From the NCBI GenBank assembly GCA_045539475.1, contig JAZQFJ010000053.1, positions 62,001-126,000 of the forward strand: 64,000 nt of DNA, read 5' to 3'. Position 1 is the first letter of the stretch; each line of letters starts with the position of its first letter. This document shows, piece by piece, positions 41,864 to 50,754 of the stretch. The stretch is from SIG480 sp045539475 (GTDB lineage Bacteria; Bacillota; Clostridia; Oscillospirales; JAAYXM01). Below the pieces are notes generated by a model. The model made no database searches and had not been told where the DNA came from. It saw nothing but the letters and a program-made list of their open reading frames with translations. Position numbers and translations under genes: made by a program.

Positions 41864-43126
41864 TTATTTCTGGAATTCTTCAATGTTTTTTGCTATGCTG
41901 TGGCGTATGGGCTTCCATTCGATCTTCTTAAACAGTGCCGCAATGGAAATCGGAATATACGTAAAAATGAATATCGGGAAGGTGAAGGTGTAGAGAATCT
42001 TCTTCCCGGCACTTGCGTTTATCTTATGCCACTCAGTTATTGTGGTGATAAGTCCGAAGAAATACAGAATAGCATAGAAATTAAACAGCGTCATAAATAA
42101 TGCTATTGCCGCTGTTATGGCAATAAGCTTCATTTCCGGAAGATTGAACATTGCATATACCGCAACGGATGCGTTTATCACGGCACCGATAAGCGTAAGC
42201 ATCATTGCAGGCATTATCGTCATAAGCATGTCGTAAGATGCAAAGCTCCGATTTTTGAAAATGGACTTAAAGAGCTTGCTGCCATATGCTGCAAAGACCT
42301 GGAAAAAGCCTTTTGCCCAGCGAATGCGCTGATTCCATGAATCGCGGAAGGTATACGGCTGCTCGTCATAGAGCATGGCATCTGCCGCATAGCCGATTTT
42401 TTCGTTTTTGATAACGCTGTCGATTGAAAATTCAATATCCTCGGTGAGAAGATAATACTGCCAACCGCGGTTTTTCTCAATGATCTCGCGGGAAACGAGA
42501 AAACCTGTGCCGGAAATTGCACAGCTCGTGCCGAGGATCATACGCGATGAATTAATGTATTTTGCCTCACGAAGGAACCAGAGTGAGGAACCTGCGGAAA
42601 TCCAATTTGTATCATAGTTTTTTGAATTGCGGTAGCTTGTTACAATTTTATATCCGGAGGAGAAAACCTTGTTCATCTCCGAAACATAGTTTTCATCAAG
42701 AAGATTATCTGCATCAAAAACGAAGAAACCGTCATACTGCGAAAACTTTCCGGCTTCAACAAGCTTTTTAAAACCGAAGTTAAGTGCGTAACCCTTGCCG
42801 ATGTGGGTTTTGCTTTCTCTGCAGAAAACCGTGGCACCGGCACCTTTTGCAATCTCGGCAGTATCGTCGGTGCAGTTGTCGGCGATAACGTAGATATCGC
42901 AAAGCTCGCGCGGGTATTTTTGCTTTTTTATGCTTTCAATAAGCTGGGAGATAACCGTCCTTTCATTTCTTGCTGCAATGAGAACTGCATATTTGTGGCT
43001 TTTGTCGGATGTGAATTTTTTTTGTTTCCCTAAGAGCGAAACAAAAACATAAACAAGCTGATAAGAATAAAGCACGGTGAAGAAGATAAAAAGAAGTAAA
43101 TTTACACTGTCTAAAAAAGAACGCAA
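41864..43126 (-). CDS. Processive family 2 glycosyltransferase, membrane bound
   Basis: A 420-residue beta-glycosyltransferase of the cellulose/hyaluronan-synthase type. One N-terminal transmembrane helix is followed by the GT-A domain: LIAARNE near residue 50, the DNCTDDT region, FFVFDADN near residue 130 (D-x-D), LLTEDIEFS near residue 220 (TED), and the Q-x-x-RW motif in QRIRWAKG near residue 258. Four further helices form the translocation pore. The start is TTG with GGAGGG upstream; there is no earlier or better ATG. It stands alone. Product may be an exopolysaccharide or a glycolipid. Confidence 0.87.
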   Translation of the reverse strand: MRSFLDSVNLLLFIFFTVLYSYQLVYVFVSLLGKQKKFTSDKSHKYAVLIAARNERTVISQLIESIKKQKYPRELCDIYVIADNCTDDTAEIAKGAGATVFCRESKTHIGKGYALNFGFKKLVEAGKFSQYDGFFVFDADNLLDENYVSEMNKVFSSGYKIVTSYRNSKNYDTNWISAGSSLWFLREAKYINSSRMILGTSCAISGTGFLVSREIIEKNRGWQYYLLTEDIEFSIDSVIKNEKIGYAADAMLYDEQPYTFRDSWNQRIRWAKGFFQVFAAYGSKLFKSIFKNRSFASYDMLMTIMPAMMLTLIGAVINASVAVYAMFNLPEMKLIAITAAIALFMTLFNFYAILYFFGLITTITEWHKINASAGKKILYTFTFPIFIFTYIPISIAALFKKIEWKPIRHSIAKNIEEFQK

Positions 43127-43270
43127 AAACCGTCCCTCCCTATAATGTCTTTACAAGCCTATATATTATACCTCTATAATATAAAAAAAGCAAGTAAAAT
43201 ATGTAATAAAAGTTTTAAACATATAACATCTGTCCGTTTAATAAAATTAAATGAAAGAGGTGTTTTTGTT

Positions 43271-43543
43271 ATGTCAAAGCAGAGCTTAATTGTGCGAGCT
43301 GCGGATTTGTTTGATGTTCCTGCCGATGTACGCGGAGGACTTATGCATATTGAAATGACGGGAAACCGCGAAGTGTATGTCGAAAACCACAAGGGGATTT
43401 TGGAGCTCTCGGAAAATGAGGTGCGCCTTAATATGGGCAAAGGAATCGTGAAAGTTACAGGTGCGGATATAGTCGTTCTTGCGATGAATGCCGATGAAAT
43501 CAGGCTTTCTGGAATAATCGGAAGCGTGAGCTTTGAGGCTTAA
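43271..43543 (+). CDS. yqfC: Sporulation protein YqfC
   Basis: A 90-residue protein of the YabP/YqfC family, made in the mother cell during sporulation and thought to act with YqfD in engulfment. It is a compact beta-rich protein; HIEMTGNREVYVENHKG near residues 27-43 and YV-x-N-x-KGIL-x-L are the recognisable core. AAAGAGG precedes the ATG. yqfD follows 18 bases on, the usual arrangement in endospore formers. The presence of both supports a sporulating host. Confidence 0.9.
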   Translation: MSKQSLIVRAADLFDVPADVRGGLMHIEMTGNREVYVENHKGILELSENEVRLNMGKGIVKVTGADIVVLAMNADEIRLSGIIGSVSFEA

Positions 43544-43561
43544 AAAGAGGGGGGAGAAAAG

Positions 43562-44737
43562 GTGCAGAATGTGATAAACTTTTTTTGCGGAAATGTACAG
43601 GTCGAGGTGAATTGCTCATATCCCGAGCGCTTTTTCAACCTATGTGCGCAGAAGGATATAGAGTTTTGGGATATGCAGACGATAGAGATAGGTGTGTTTC
43701 GTATACGTATGTCCGTTTCTGACTTTAAAAAGCTGCCGCAGGTTGTGCGCCGCGCAATGTGCCGCGTACACATAATTGAAAGGCGCGGATTGCCGTTTTT
43801 TACATACCGTTTCAGGAAAAGAACGGCGCTTATTTCCGGATGCGCAGTGTTTTGCCTGATTGCATGGGTGTTCACAAACTTCGTGTGGGTGATAAACATA
43901 GATGGCTTTCCGGAGCTTGATGCGGTAAAGCTTCGGGGTTCTCTTGCGGATGCAGGGTTATCCGTTGGAAGCTATGTGCCGTCGGTTAATATATCGGAGC
44001 TTCGAAACAGTGTGCTTATTGATATGCCGGAGCTTGCGTATGTGTCTGTCAATTTCAGCGGTTCCCATGCCAATGTTACGGCAAGAAAGCGTATTTCTCC
44101 GCCGGAAGTACTTGCAAAAGAAATTCCATGTGATATAATAGCAGATAAAGATGGCGTTGTATGTGACATTACCGTTAAAACAGGAACGCCGGAGGTTGTC
44201 CGGGGTGACACGGTTATAAAGGGGCAGATTCTTGCAAGCGGGTATATGACCGGGCGCGCAGGAAGCACGATTCTGACACATGCAGATGCGGAAATAAGCT
44301 TGCGCACATGGAGAAAAAAGAGCGCGCGGATGCAGAAAAGTTATGAGGAAAAGGTGTATACAGGCAACGAAAAGGAGCTGTATACAATAATTTTATGCGG
44401 AAAGAGAATAAAATTATATATAAACAGTGGATTTTCATATGCAAAGTGTGATAAAATAATAGAAAAGACAGACCTTGTGCTTTTTGACGGAGTTACGCTT
44501 CCGATTTCATTGGAGAGGGCAAAGTGCCGTGAGTACAAAACGGAGACGGTGCGAATGTCTACTGAAACCGCTTATGATACGCTGGGAGAGGGGCTGCATC
44601 TCGCGCTTGATATTCCGGAGAGCAGCGAGGTTGTGAACGCAGAACTCCGTACATCCGAGGACGAGACCTTTGCGTATGCATCCATAATTGCGGAGTGCAT
44701 TGAAAAGACAGGAGAAGAAAGAGAAATTCTGAGGTGA
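43562..44737 (+). CDS. yqfD: Sporulation protein YqfD
   Basis: A 391-residue membrane protein required for sporulation in Bacillus. An N-terminal domain of about 85 residues precedes one transmembrane helix (about 86-106, ALISGCAVFCLIAWVFTNF) and a large extracytoplasmic domain, beginning like a POTRA/FtsQ fold (LRGSLADAGLSVGSYVPS). The start is GTG with GGGGGAG upstream. Length and layout match YqfD. PhoH and YbeY genes follow, the conserved order in Firmicutes. Confidence 0.9.
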   Translation: MQNVINFFCGNVQVEVNCSYPERFFNLCAQKDIEFWDMQTIEIGVFRIRMSVSDFKKLPQVVRRAMCRVHIIERRGLPFFTYRFRKRTALISGCAVFCLIAWVFTNFVWVINIDGFPELDAVKLRGSLADAGLSVGSYVPSVNISELRNSVLIDMPELAYVSVNFSGSHANVTARKRISPPEVLAKEIPCDIIADKDGVVCDITVKTGTPEVVRGDTVIKGQILASGYMTGRAGSTILTHADAEISLRTWRKKSARMQKSYEEKVYTGNEKELYTIILCGKRIKLYINSGFSYAKCDKIIEKTDLVLFDGVTLPISLERAKCREYKTETVRMSTETAYDTLGEGLHLALDIPESSEVVNAELRTSEDETFAYASIIAECIEKTGEEREILR

Positions 44738-44748
44738 TTTAAAACAAC

Positions 44749-45753
44749 ATGGTAGAACGAACGATAAACATAGAAAGACTCGAGCAGATGACCGATATTT
44801 TCGGTTCATTTGACGAAAACATAGGGATTTTAGAACGTGAGCTCGGTGTAACGGTATTAAACCGAAATACAGAGCTTAAGGTTGTCGGCGACGAGGAGCG
44901 TGCAGACCGCGCGGTTAGAGTTATCGAAAGCCTGCTTGTGCTTTCTTCGCGCGGTGAGGGGATAAACGAACAGAATATCCGGTATGCGATCGGACTTGTT
45001 GAGGAAAATAAAGAGGAACAGATAGCGGAGCTTTCGCGTGATGTTATCTGCATCACGGTGAAAGGAAAGCCGATAAAGCCGAAAACAATCGGTCAGCGCG
45101 ATTATATCAATGCAATACAGAACAACACGGTAACCCTTGGTGTCGGCCCTGCGGGTACGGGAAAGACGTATCTTGCAGTTGCGGCGGCGGTGAAGGCTTT
45201 CCGCGAAAAGAAGGTAAACCGGATAATCCTCACCCGTCCCGCGATTGAAGCAGGGGAGAAACTCGGATTTCTGCCCGGAGATTTGCAGAGCAAGGTTGAC
45301 CCGTATCTCCGTCCGCTGTATGACGGCTTATATGATATGATAGGTCCTGAGGCGTTCCAACGGTATATGGAGCGCGGAACAATTGAGGTTGCGCCGCTTG
45401 CGTATATGCGCGGAAGAACGCTTGACGATTCGTTCATTATTCTTGACGAAGCGCAGAATACTACGCCGGAGCAGATGAAAATGTTCTTAACCCGTCTCGG
45501 ATTCAATTCAAAGGCGGTAATCACCGGTGATATAACGCAGATAGACTTACCGGACGGCAAAAGCTCGGGGCTTCGCGATGCGATGCGCGTGCTTGACGGG
45601 ATTGAAGACGTTGCGATGTGTATGCTTTCATCAAAGGACGTTGTGCGCCATGTGCTTGTCCAGAGAATAATAAATGCGTATGAAAAGCGCGATCGCGAAA
45701 GAGAAAAGAAGTTACAACAGATAAGGAAGGATAATAAAAATGGCAGAGCATAG
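44749..45753 (+). CDS. phoH: PhoH-like ATPase
   Basis: A 334-residue P-loop ATPase of the PhoH/YbeZ family, which works with YbeY in rRNA processing and quality control. An N-terminal KH-like domain (residues 1-110) precedes Walker A GPAGTGKTYLA near residue 133 and Walker B FIILDEAQN near residue 228. GDITQIDLP is the sensor motif. The last 14 bases overlap ybeY. Confidence 0.94.
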   Translation: MVERTINIERLEQMTDIFGSFDENIGILERELGVTVLNRNTELKVVGDEERADRAVRVIESLLVLSSRGEGINEQNIRYAIGLVEENKEEQIAELSRDVICITVKGKPIKPKTIGQRDYINAIQNNTVTLGVGPAGTGKTYLAVAAAVKAFREKKVNRIILTRPAIEAGEKLGFLPGDLQSKVDPYLRPLYDGLYDMIGPEAFQRYMERGTIEVAPLAYMRGRTLDDSFIILDEAQNTTPEQMKMFLTRLGFNSKAVITGDITQIDLPDGKSSGLRDAMRVLDGIEDVAMCMLSSKDVVRHVLVQRIINAYEKRDREREKKLQQIRKDNKNGRA

Positions 45754-46228
45754 TATAACGGTTGTTTCAGATACACCGAACGAAGAGCTTGAGGCTCTTA
45801 TAACTCGCGTTGTAAACGGTACGCTTGATGCAGAGAATGTTGAGCAGAACTGTGACGTCTGCGTTATGATAACGGATGATGAAAATATCCACGAGCTGAA
45901 CCTTGAGCATCGCGGCGTAGACCGCCCGACCGATGTACTCTCTTTTCCGATGCTTGAGCTTACGCCCGGACAGAAAATAGAGGTAAACCCGCTTGAGATT
46001 GATGAATCTACCGGAGCGGTAATGCTCGGTGATATCGTAATTTCTGTAGACCGTGCAAAAGCACAGGCGCAGGAGTACGGCCACAGTGAGGAGCGGGAAT
46101 TTGCGTTTCTTACGGCTCACGGAATGCTCCACCTTCTCGGATATGACCACGAGAAGGGCGAGGAGGACGAAAAGCTTCACTTCTCACGTCAGGAAGAAAT
46201 TCTTTCGGGGCTTGGTATCGGGAGATAA
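45740..46228 (+). CDS. ybeY: Endoribonuclease YbeY (16S rRNA maturation)
   Basis: A 162-residue metal-dependent RNase that matures the 16S rRNA 3' end. The signature H-x3-H-x5-H is present as HGMLHLLGYDH near residues 131-141. RPTDVLSFPM near residue 55 and LGDIVIS near residue 94 are also conserved. It overlaps phoH by 14 bases, indicating coupled translation. Confidence 0.95.
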   Translation: MAEHSITVVSDTPNEELEALITRVVNGTLDAENVEQNCDVCVMITDDENIHELNLEHRGVDRPTDVLSFPMLELTPGQKIEVNPLEIDESTGAVMLGDIVISVDRAKAQAQEYGHSEEREFAFLTAHGMLHLLGYDHEKGEEDEKLHFSRQEEILSGLGIGR

Positions 46229-46265
46229 AGCGGGAAATGAATTTTCTGCAGATAAGAGATAAGGA

Positions 46266-46742
46266 ATGATTGCACATATGAAGCAGGAGTTAAAAAAGCT
46301 TGGGAAGAGCTTTAAAGACGCAGCACAAGGGGTCAAAACCGTAACGCGGCACGAGCGCAATTTCAGAATACATATAGTTATGATGCTCTACGTCATTTTC
46401 TTTTCGGTAATCGGACGTGCAGAAAAGGGTGATGTTGCGTGCTTTGTGCTTTGCTTTGGCATTATGCTTGCGGCAGAGCTCATAAACACGGCGCTTGAGC
46501 TTTTGTGCGATGAGGTTACGGAGCAGTACAGCGAGAGAATCCGCGACGTGAAAGACATTGCGGCAGGAGCGGTGCTTGTGTCGGCAATTGCTTCGGCAAT
46601 TGTCGGATTGATGACGTTTTTAAGCCCTGCAGTGTTTGGCAGCGTTATGACGTGTTTTGCGGAGAACTTGTGGATATTAGCGGCGTTTATCCTGTCGATT
46701 CCGCTTGCGGTTTTATTTATTTTCAGAAGAGGAAAGAAATGA
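46266..46742 (+). CDS. dgkA: Undecaprenol/diacylglycerol kinase family protein
   Basis: A 158-residue integral membrane lipid kinase. The conserved core is NFRIHIVMM near residue 32, AAELINTALELLCDEVTE near residues 69-86 (Glu residues and the Asn bind ATP and metal) and KDIAAGAVLVSAI near residue 97. Firmicutes members phosphorylate undecaprenol and recycle the peptidoglycan carrier. The C-terminus has an extra helix of about 30 residues. The start is uncertain: the ATG at 46266 touches AAGGA, and the ATG at 46278 is twelve bases from it. It overlaps rlmD by ATGA. Confidence 0.87.
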   Translation: MIAHMKQELKKLGKSFKDAAQGVKTVTRHERNFRIHIVMMLYVIFFSVIGRAEKGDVACFVLCFGIMLAAELINTALELLCDEVTEQYSERIRDVKDIAAGAVLVSAIASAIVGLMTFLSPAVFGSVMTCFAENLWILAAFILSIPLAVLFIFRRGKK

Positions 46743-48076
46743 AAAAAGGGAATATACATACAGTAGAGATAACCGCGTATACCTCCGAGGGCGCGGGAAT
46801 TGCCCGCATAGACGGTATGGCGGTTTTTGTACCTCTCACGCTTCGCGGTGAGGTGTGTGAAATAATGATACTTAAAGTCGAAAAAAGCTTTGCTTATGCA
46901 AAGCTTATTCGTGTTATAGAGCCGTCGCCCGAGCGGAGGGAAAGTGCGTGTAAATATTATCCGAAATGCGGCGGATGCACAATGTGGCATATGTCGTATG
47001 CGGAAGAGCTTCGCGTAAAGGAAGAACACGTGCGCTCGTGTATAGAGCGTATCGCAAAGGTTGATACGCCGGTGCTTCCGATAATCGGCGCGGATGGTGT
47101 GAAGAGATACCGTAATAAAGCGCAGTTTCCGGTGGGAAAAGATGCAACAAGCGGATTTTACCGTCCGCGAAGCCACGATATTGTCCCCTCGGAAAGCTGC
47201 CTTATCCAGAGTGAGGTCGCAGATGAAATCCGTGCCGCAGTCCATGAGTGGCAGAAAATGTGCAACATTTCGTCATACGATGAAAAGAGCGGGAAGGGAG
47301 TCCTTCGCCACATTTATGTGCGCAACGGAAAAGGCGGTGCGTTGCTGTGCCTTGTTATGACCGAAAAGCTGAAAGATAAGGACAAGCTTATTGAAATAAT
47401 AACGAAAAAATGCCCGGAAGTATGCGGAATAGTGCTGAATATCAATAAGCAGAAAACAAATGTCATTCTCGGAAATAAATATATAACGCTGTGGGGAGAA
47501 TCAACGCTTTCCGATAAGCTTTGCGAAAGCGAGTTTTCGATCTCACCTGCTGCTTTTTATCAGGTGAACCACGCGCAGACGGAAAAGCTTTATGACATTG
47601 CAACAATGCTTGCGCTCTCAAGCGGCGCAAAAACGGCGCTTGATCTTTATTGCGGAATAGGAACTATAACGTTGAAGCTTGCAAAAGCTATGGAGCGAGT
47701 AATCGGCGTTGAGGTAGTTCCGCAGGCGATAGAGGATGCAAAGAAAAATGCAGAGCTAAATGGAATAGGAAATGCAGAGCTTATCTGCGCAGATGCAGGT
47801 GAAGCGGCGCAGATGCTTGCCGCGCGCGGTGAAAAGCCTGATGCGATAGTGGTTGACCCTCCGCGCAAAGGTCTTTCACCCGAGGTTATAACAGAAATAA
47901 AGAGGATGAATCCCGAGACCGTGGTGTACGTTTCCTGCGATCCGGCAACGCTTGCAAGAGATCTGAAAATCTTCGAAGAAGATAAAAGCTATGCGGCAAT
48001 TTCCGTTCAACCCGTAGATATGTTCCCAAGGACAAAACACGTAGAAACTGTCGTGTTGCTACGTCGGAAAATATAA
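46739..48076 (+). CDS. rlmD: 23S rRNA (uracil-C5)-methyltransferase, RlmD/RlmCD type
   Basis: A 445-residue SAM-dependent methyltransferase of the TrmA/RumA group. The N-terminal TRAM domain (residues 1-60) is followed by the iron-sulfur cysteines in CKYYPKCGGC near residues 73-82. The SAM site is LDLYCGIGTITL near residue 300; VVDPPRKGL and YVSCDPATLARDL carry the catalytic base and Cys. The start overlaps the dgkA stop. In Firmicutes single enzymes can modify both U747 and U1939, so the target is not exact. Confidence 0.92.
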   Translation: MKKGNIHTVEITAYTSEGAGIARIDGMAVFVPLTLRGEVCEIMILKVEKSFAYAKLIRVIEPSPERRESACKYYPKCGGCTMWHMSYAEELRVKEEHVRSCIERIAKVDTPVLPIIGADGVKRYRNKAQFPVGKDATSGFYRPRSHDIVPSESCLIQSEVADEIRAAVHEWQKMCNISSYDEKSGKGVLRHIYVRNGKGGALLCLVMTEKLKDKDKLIEIITKKCPEVCGIVLNINKQKTNVILGNKYITLWGESTLSDKLCESEFSISPAAFYQVNHAQTEKLYDIATMLALSSGAKTALDLYCGIGTITLKLAKAMERVIGVEVVPQAIEDAKKNAELNGIGNAELICADAGEAAQMLAARGEKPDAIVVDPPRKGLSPEVITEIKRMNPETVVYVSCDPATLARDLKIFEEDKSYAAISVQPVDMFPRTKHVETVVLLRRKI

Positions 48077-48095
48077 TTAAAGTGAGGAATAAAAA

Positions 48096-48743
48096 ATGAA
48101 CAACAAGAATAACATATTCATAATGGGTGACAGTTATTCAACATATGAGGGATATATTCCGGAAGGTTATCTCTTTTATTACAGCGACGGAAGAAAAGAC
48201 AGCCCGATTGTCAAAGGCGTGGAGAAAACCTGGTGGAAGATATTCTCAAATAAAAATGCTCTCAACATAGTATTCAACGACAGCTTTTCGGGTTCGACAA
48301 TATGTAATACGGTAAGAGAATCTCTTTCTGTTGAATCGTCTTTTGTAAACAGGATTGATAAATATATATCGGGGAAATTTTTTATTGAAAATAAAATAGA
48401 CACGATGTTTATATTCGGCGGCACAAATGATTCATGGATAGATGCACCTGTAGGAAAGCTTAAGTATTCGGATTGGACTGCTGAGGATTTAAAGTGCGTA
48501 TTGCCCGCGTTTTGTTATTTAATTGACAGAGCAAAGAAAACAGTTGAGGATGTAATTGTTATCATAAACACTGATTTGAAACAAGAAATCACCACGGGTT
48601 TTGTAGAAGCTTGTGAAAAAAATGAAATTAAGTATTTGTGTCTTAAAGAAATAGACAAGGAAAATGGTCATCCTACAGAGTTGGGAATGAAACAAATCTC
48701 CGAACAAGTTACGGAGTGCTTCTGCAAAAGTAAAACAATATGA
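48096..48743 (+). CDS. SGNH/GDSL-family hydrolase 2
   Basis: A 215-residue SGNH hydrolase distinct from that at 5539. MGDSYSTYEG at residues 10-19 carries the Ser, SFSGSTICN near residue 63 the Gly, FGGTNDSW near residue 107 the Asn, and GHPTELGM near residue 196 the catalytic His (the usual Asp-x-x-His appears as NGH). It is more AT-rich than its neighbours. The stop overlaps the dus start (ATGA), so it is translationally coupled to a tRNA-modifying enzyme, an unexpected partner. Substrate unknown. Confidence 0.8.
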   Translation: MNNKNNIFIMGDSYSTYEGYIPEGYLFYYSDGRKDSPIVKGVEKTWWKIFSNKNALNIVFNDSFSGSTICNTVRESLSVESSFVNRIDKYISGKFFIENKIDTMFIFGGTNDSWIDAPVGKLKYSDWTAEDLKCVLPAFCYLIDRAKKTVEDVIVIINTDLKQEITTGFVEACEKNEIKYLCLKEIDKENGHPTELGMKQISEQVTECFCKSKTI

Positions 48744-49666
48744 AGCTTTATTTTGCCCCGCTTGAGGGGATAACGACATACACATACAGAAACACGCACG
48801 CGGAATTTTTCGGCGGCGTGGATACATACTTTTCGCCGTTTATCAACCCGAGTGAGCAGGAAAAGGTAAGCCGTAAAGGGATGCGCGATATCCTGCCTGA
48901 GAATAACCGGGTGGAGAGCTTGCGTGTGCAGGTGCTGACGAGCAATGCGCAGTCTTTTCTCAAATTCTGCGAAAAAATAAAACCTCTCGGTTACAGTGAG
49001 GTAGATATAAATATCGGCTGTCCTGCGGGAACGGTTGTGCGGAAAGGGCGCGGCTCAGGATTTTTGCAGTTTCCGGACGCAATTGAGTCTTTCCTTGCGG
49101 AAATTTTTGCAAAAAGCGATATGAAAATATCGGTCAAAACGCGAACAGGTTATTTCTCGCACGATGAGTTCCCGCGCCTTTTGGAAATATATAACAAATA
49201 TCCGCTTTATGAGCTGACCGTTCATCCGAGAACGCGCGAAGAGCTTTACAGCGGACAGGCGAATGCAGATGTGTTTGCAAAAGCGTATGAAGTGGCGAAA
49301 ACCCCTATCTGCTATAACGGCGATATCCGCACAGTTTCTGATTTTGAAAAAATCAAAACCCGGTTTCCTGATCTTTCCGGCGTGATGCTCGGACGGGGTG
49401 CCGTTATGAATCCCGCGCTGTTCCGCGAGATACGCGGAGGAGAAAAGCTTTGCACGGAAGAGCTTGTGGAGTTTTCAAAGGTGCTGGTTGAACGGTACCG
49501 TGCTGTTCTCGGCTCGGATGTTTTTACCTTGCACAAGCTTAAAGAAATATGGATTTACGTTATGTGGAATTTTCCTGAAGAAAAGCGAGCGGCAAAGGCA
49601 ATAAAAAAGGCAACAACGGTATCGGAATTTATATCTGCGATAACGTCATTGCCGGAAATTAAATAA
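48740..49666 (+). CDS. tRNA-dihydrouridine synthase family protein
   Basis: A 308-residue FMN-dependent enzyme that reduces uridines in the tRNA D-loop. The TIM barrel begins APLEGITTYTYR. The catalytic Cys is in INIGCPAGTV near residue 95; the conserved Lys and His of the active site are in SVKTRTGY and LTVHPRTREELYSG. FMN-phosphate binding is seen in YNGDI and MLGRGAVMNP. It sits between the short DusC/TM0096-like groups, so the uridine position is not assigned. Confidence 0.9.
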   Translation: MKLYFAPLEGITTYTYRNTHAEFFGGVDTYFSPFINPSEQEKVSRKGMRDILPENNRVESLRVQVLTSNAQSFLKFCEKIKPLGYSEVDINIGCPAGTVVRKGRGSGFLQFPDAIESFLAEIFAKSDMKISVKTRTGYFSHDEFPRLLEIYNKYPLYELTVHPRTREELYSGQANADVFAKAYEVAKTPICYNGDIRTVSDFEKIKTRFPDLSGVMLGRGAVMNPALFREIRGGEKLCTEELVEFSKVLVERYRAVLGSDVFTLHKLKEIWIYVMWNFPEEKRAAKAIKKATTVSEFISAITSLPEIK

Positions 49667-49684
49667 CTTTGATAAAATAACATA

Positions 49685-49738
49685 CACCGGACAAACCTAA
49701 CCTATATTTGTACTGTTTTGGGTTCTGCCTGCCCGGTG
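49685..49738. terminator. Possible weak bidirectional terminator
   Basis: CACCGGACA (49685-49693) and TGCCCGGTG (49730-49738) pair with one mismatch over a long loop, followed by CTTTTGTTAT. It lies between convergent genes. Confidence 0.4.
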
Positions 49739-49744
49739 CTTTTG

Positions 49745-50623
49745 TTATATCTTACTCAAATTTTTAAACTCCGTCGGGGTCATGCCGGTTTTAGCTTTAA
49801 ACACGCGTGAAAAATAATGAATCGACGAATATCCCAAAAGCTCTGCAATGTCGGAAATTGAAAGTTCTCCTTCGTTTATCAGAATTTTTGCGCGTTCGAG
49901 CTTTAAGTGCGTATAATAATCCATTATCGAATAGCCGGTATTCTTTTTAAAAAGAGCTTTGAGATGGCTTTTGCTGAACAGAACGCCGGCGCACACTTCA
50001 TCAAGCGTTGTTGTTCCGTAAATTTTTTCTGTAAGTGCCTTTATTATAGAATCCGTTATAAGGCGGTCGTTACGCGTTCCTGCCGCTACGCTTTTTCGCG
50101 CCTGACGGTCTATTATCCCTTCGCTTTGCATAAGCCGGATAAGAAGCTCTTCAAGACGCAGCTTTAAAAGCTGGAGATTTCCGCGTGCGGCATCTTGCTT
50201 TAAGTTCATTTTTTTCTGATAGAGAATATCCGGTGGATCGGTAAAGGTTTCAAAGCCGAGCCTTAAGAGACTTTCAACAAGCTCTTTTTCTTCTTCGGAA
50301 AGGGACATCATGCGCTTTTCAAAAAAACGCATTGCAGGACTTTGGCACACAAATGAGATTATAACAACCTCTGCGCTTTCACCGTTTGCCCATATGTTGT
50401 GATATTCATTCGGAAGGTGGAATATAGCCTCGCCGCTCTCGAGCGTATATCCGGTGCTTCCTGCCATAACACCGACGCTGCCGCGGCGGATATATGCAAG
50501 CTCCCAGAAATCATGGCTTTCTCCCGTGAACAGAAAATCGGGTGTGTAGTTAAAGTCGTGAAGCGTAACAACGTGCGAAATATCAAGCTCGCAACAGAGC
50601 GGGGTGGGAATAAATTCGTCCAT
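49745..50623 (-). CDS. AraC-family regulator with cupin sensor domain
   Basis: A 292-residue regulator. Residues 10-120 form a cupin-like ligand-binding domain (HDFWELAYIRRGSVGV, GEAIFHLPNEYH). The C-terminal 100 residues are the two-helix-turn-helix AraC domain: TLDEVCAGVLFSKSHLKALF and the signature SISDIAELLGYSSIHYFSRVF. The ATG at 50623 follows GGAGG. It is divergent from the GHMP-kinase operon with a 130-base gap, the standard layout for an activator of a sugar operon. The inducer is probably a carbohydrate. Confidence 0.9.
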   Translation of the reverse strand: MDEFIPTPLCCELDISHVVTLHDFNYTPDFLFTGESHDFWELAYIRRGSVGVMAGSTGYTLESGEAIFHLPNEYHNIWANGESAEVVIISFVCQSPAMRFFEKRMMSLSEEEKELVESLLRLGFETFTDPPDILYQKKMNLKQDAARGNLQLLKLRLEELLIRLMQSEGIIDRQARKSVAAGTRNDRLITDSIIKALTEKIYGTTTLDEVCAGVLFSKSHLKALFKKNTGYSIMDYYTHLKLERAKILINEGELSISDIAELLGYSSIHYFSRVFKAKTGMTPTEFKNLSKI

Positions 50624-50754
50624 GAAAAAACCTCCGTAAAAACAGAATTGTCCGAAAGTGCAAATCAAACATCACATAATATAAAGACAAATTAAAGCTT
50701 ATTAATTATAATATACACAAATAAAGCATTTTTTGCAAGAGGAGATTTTGAAAA

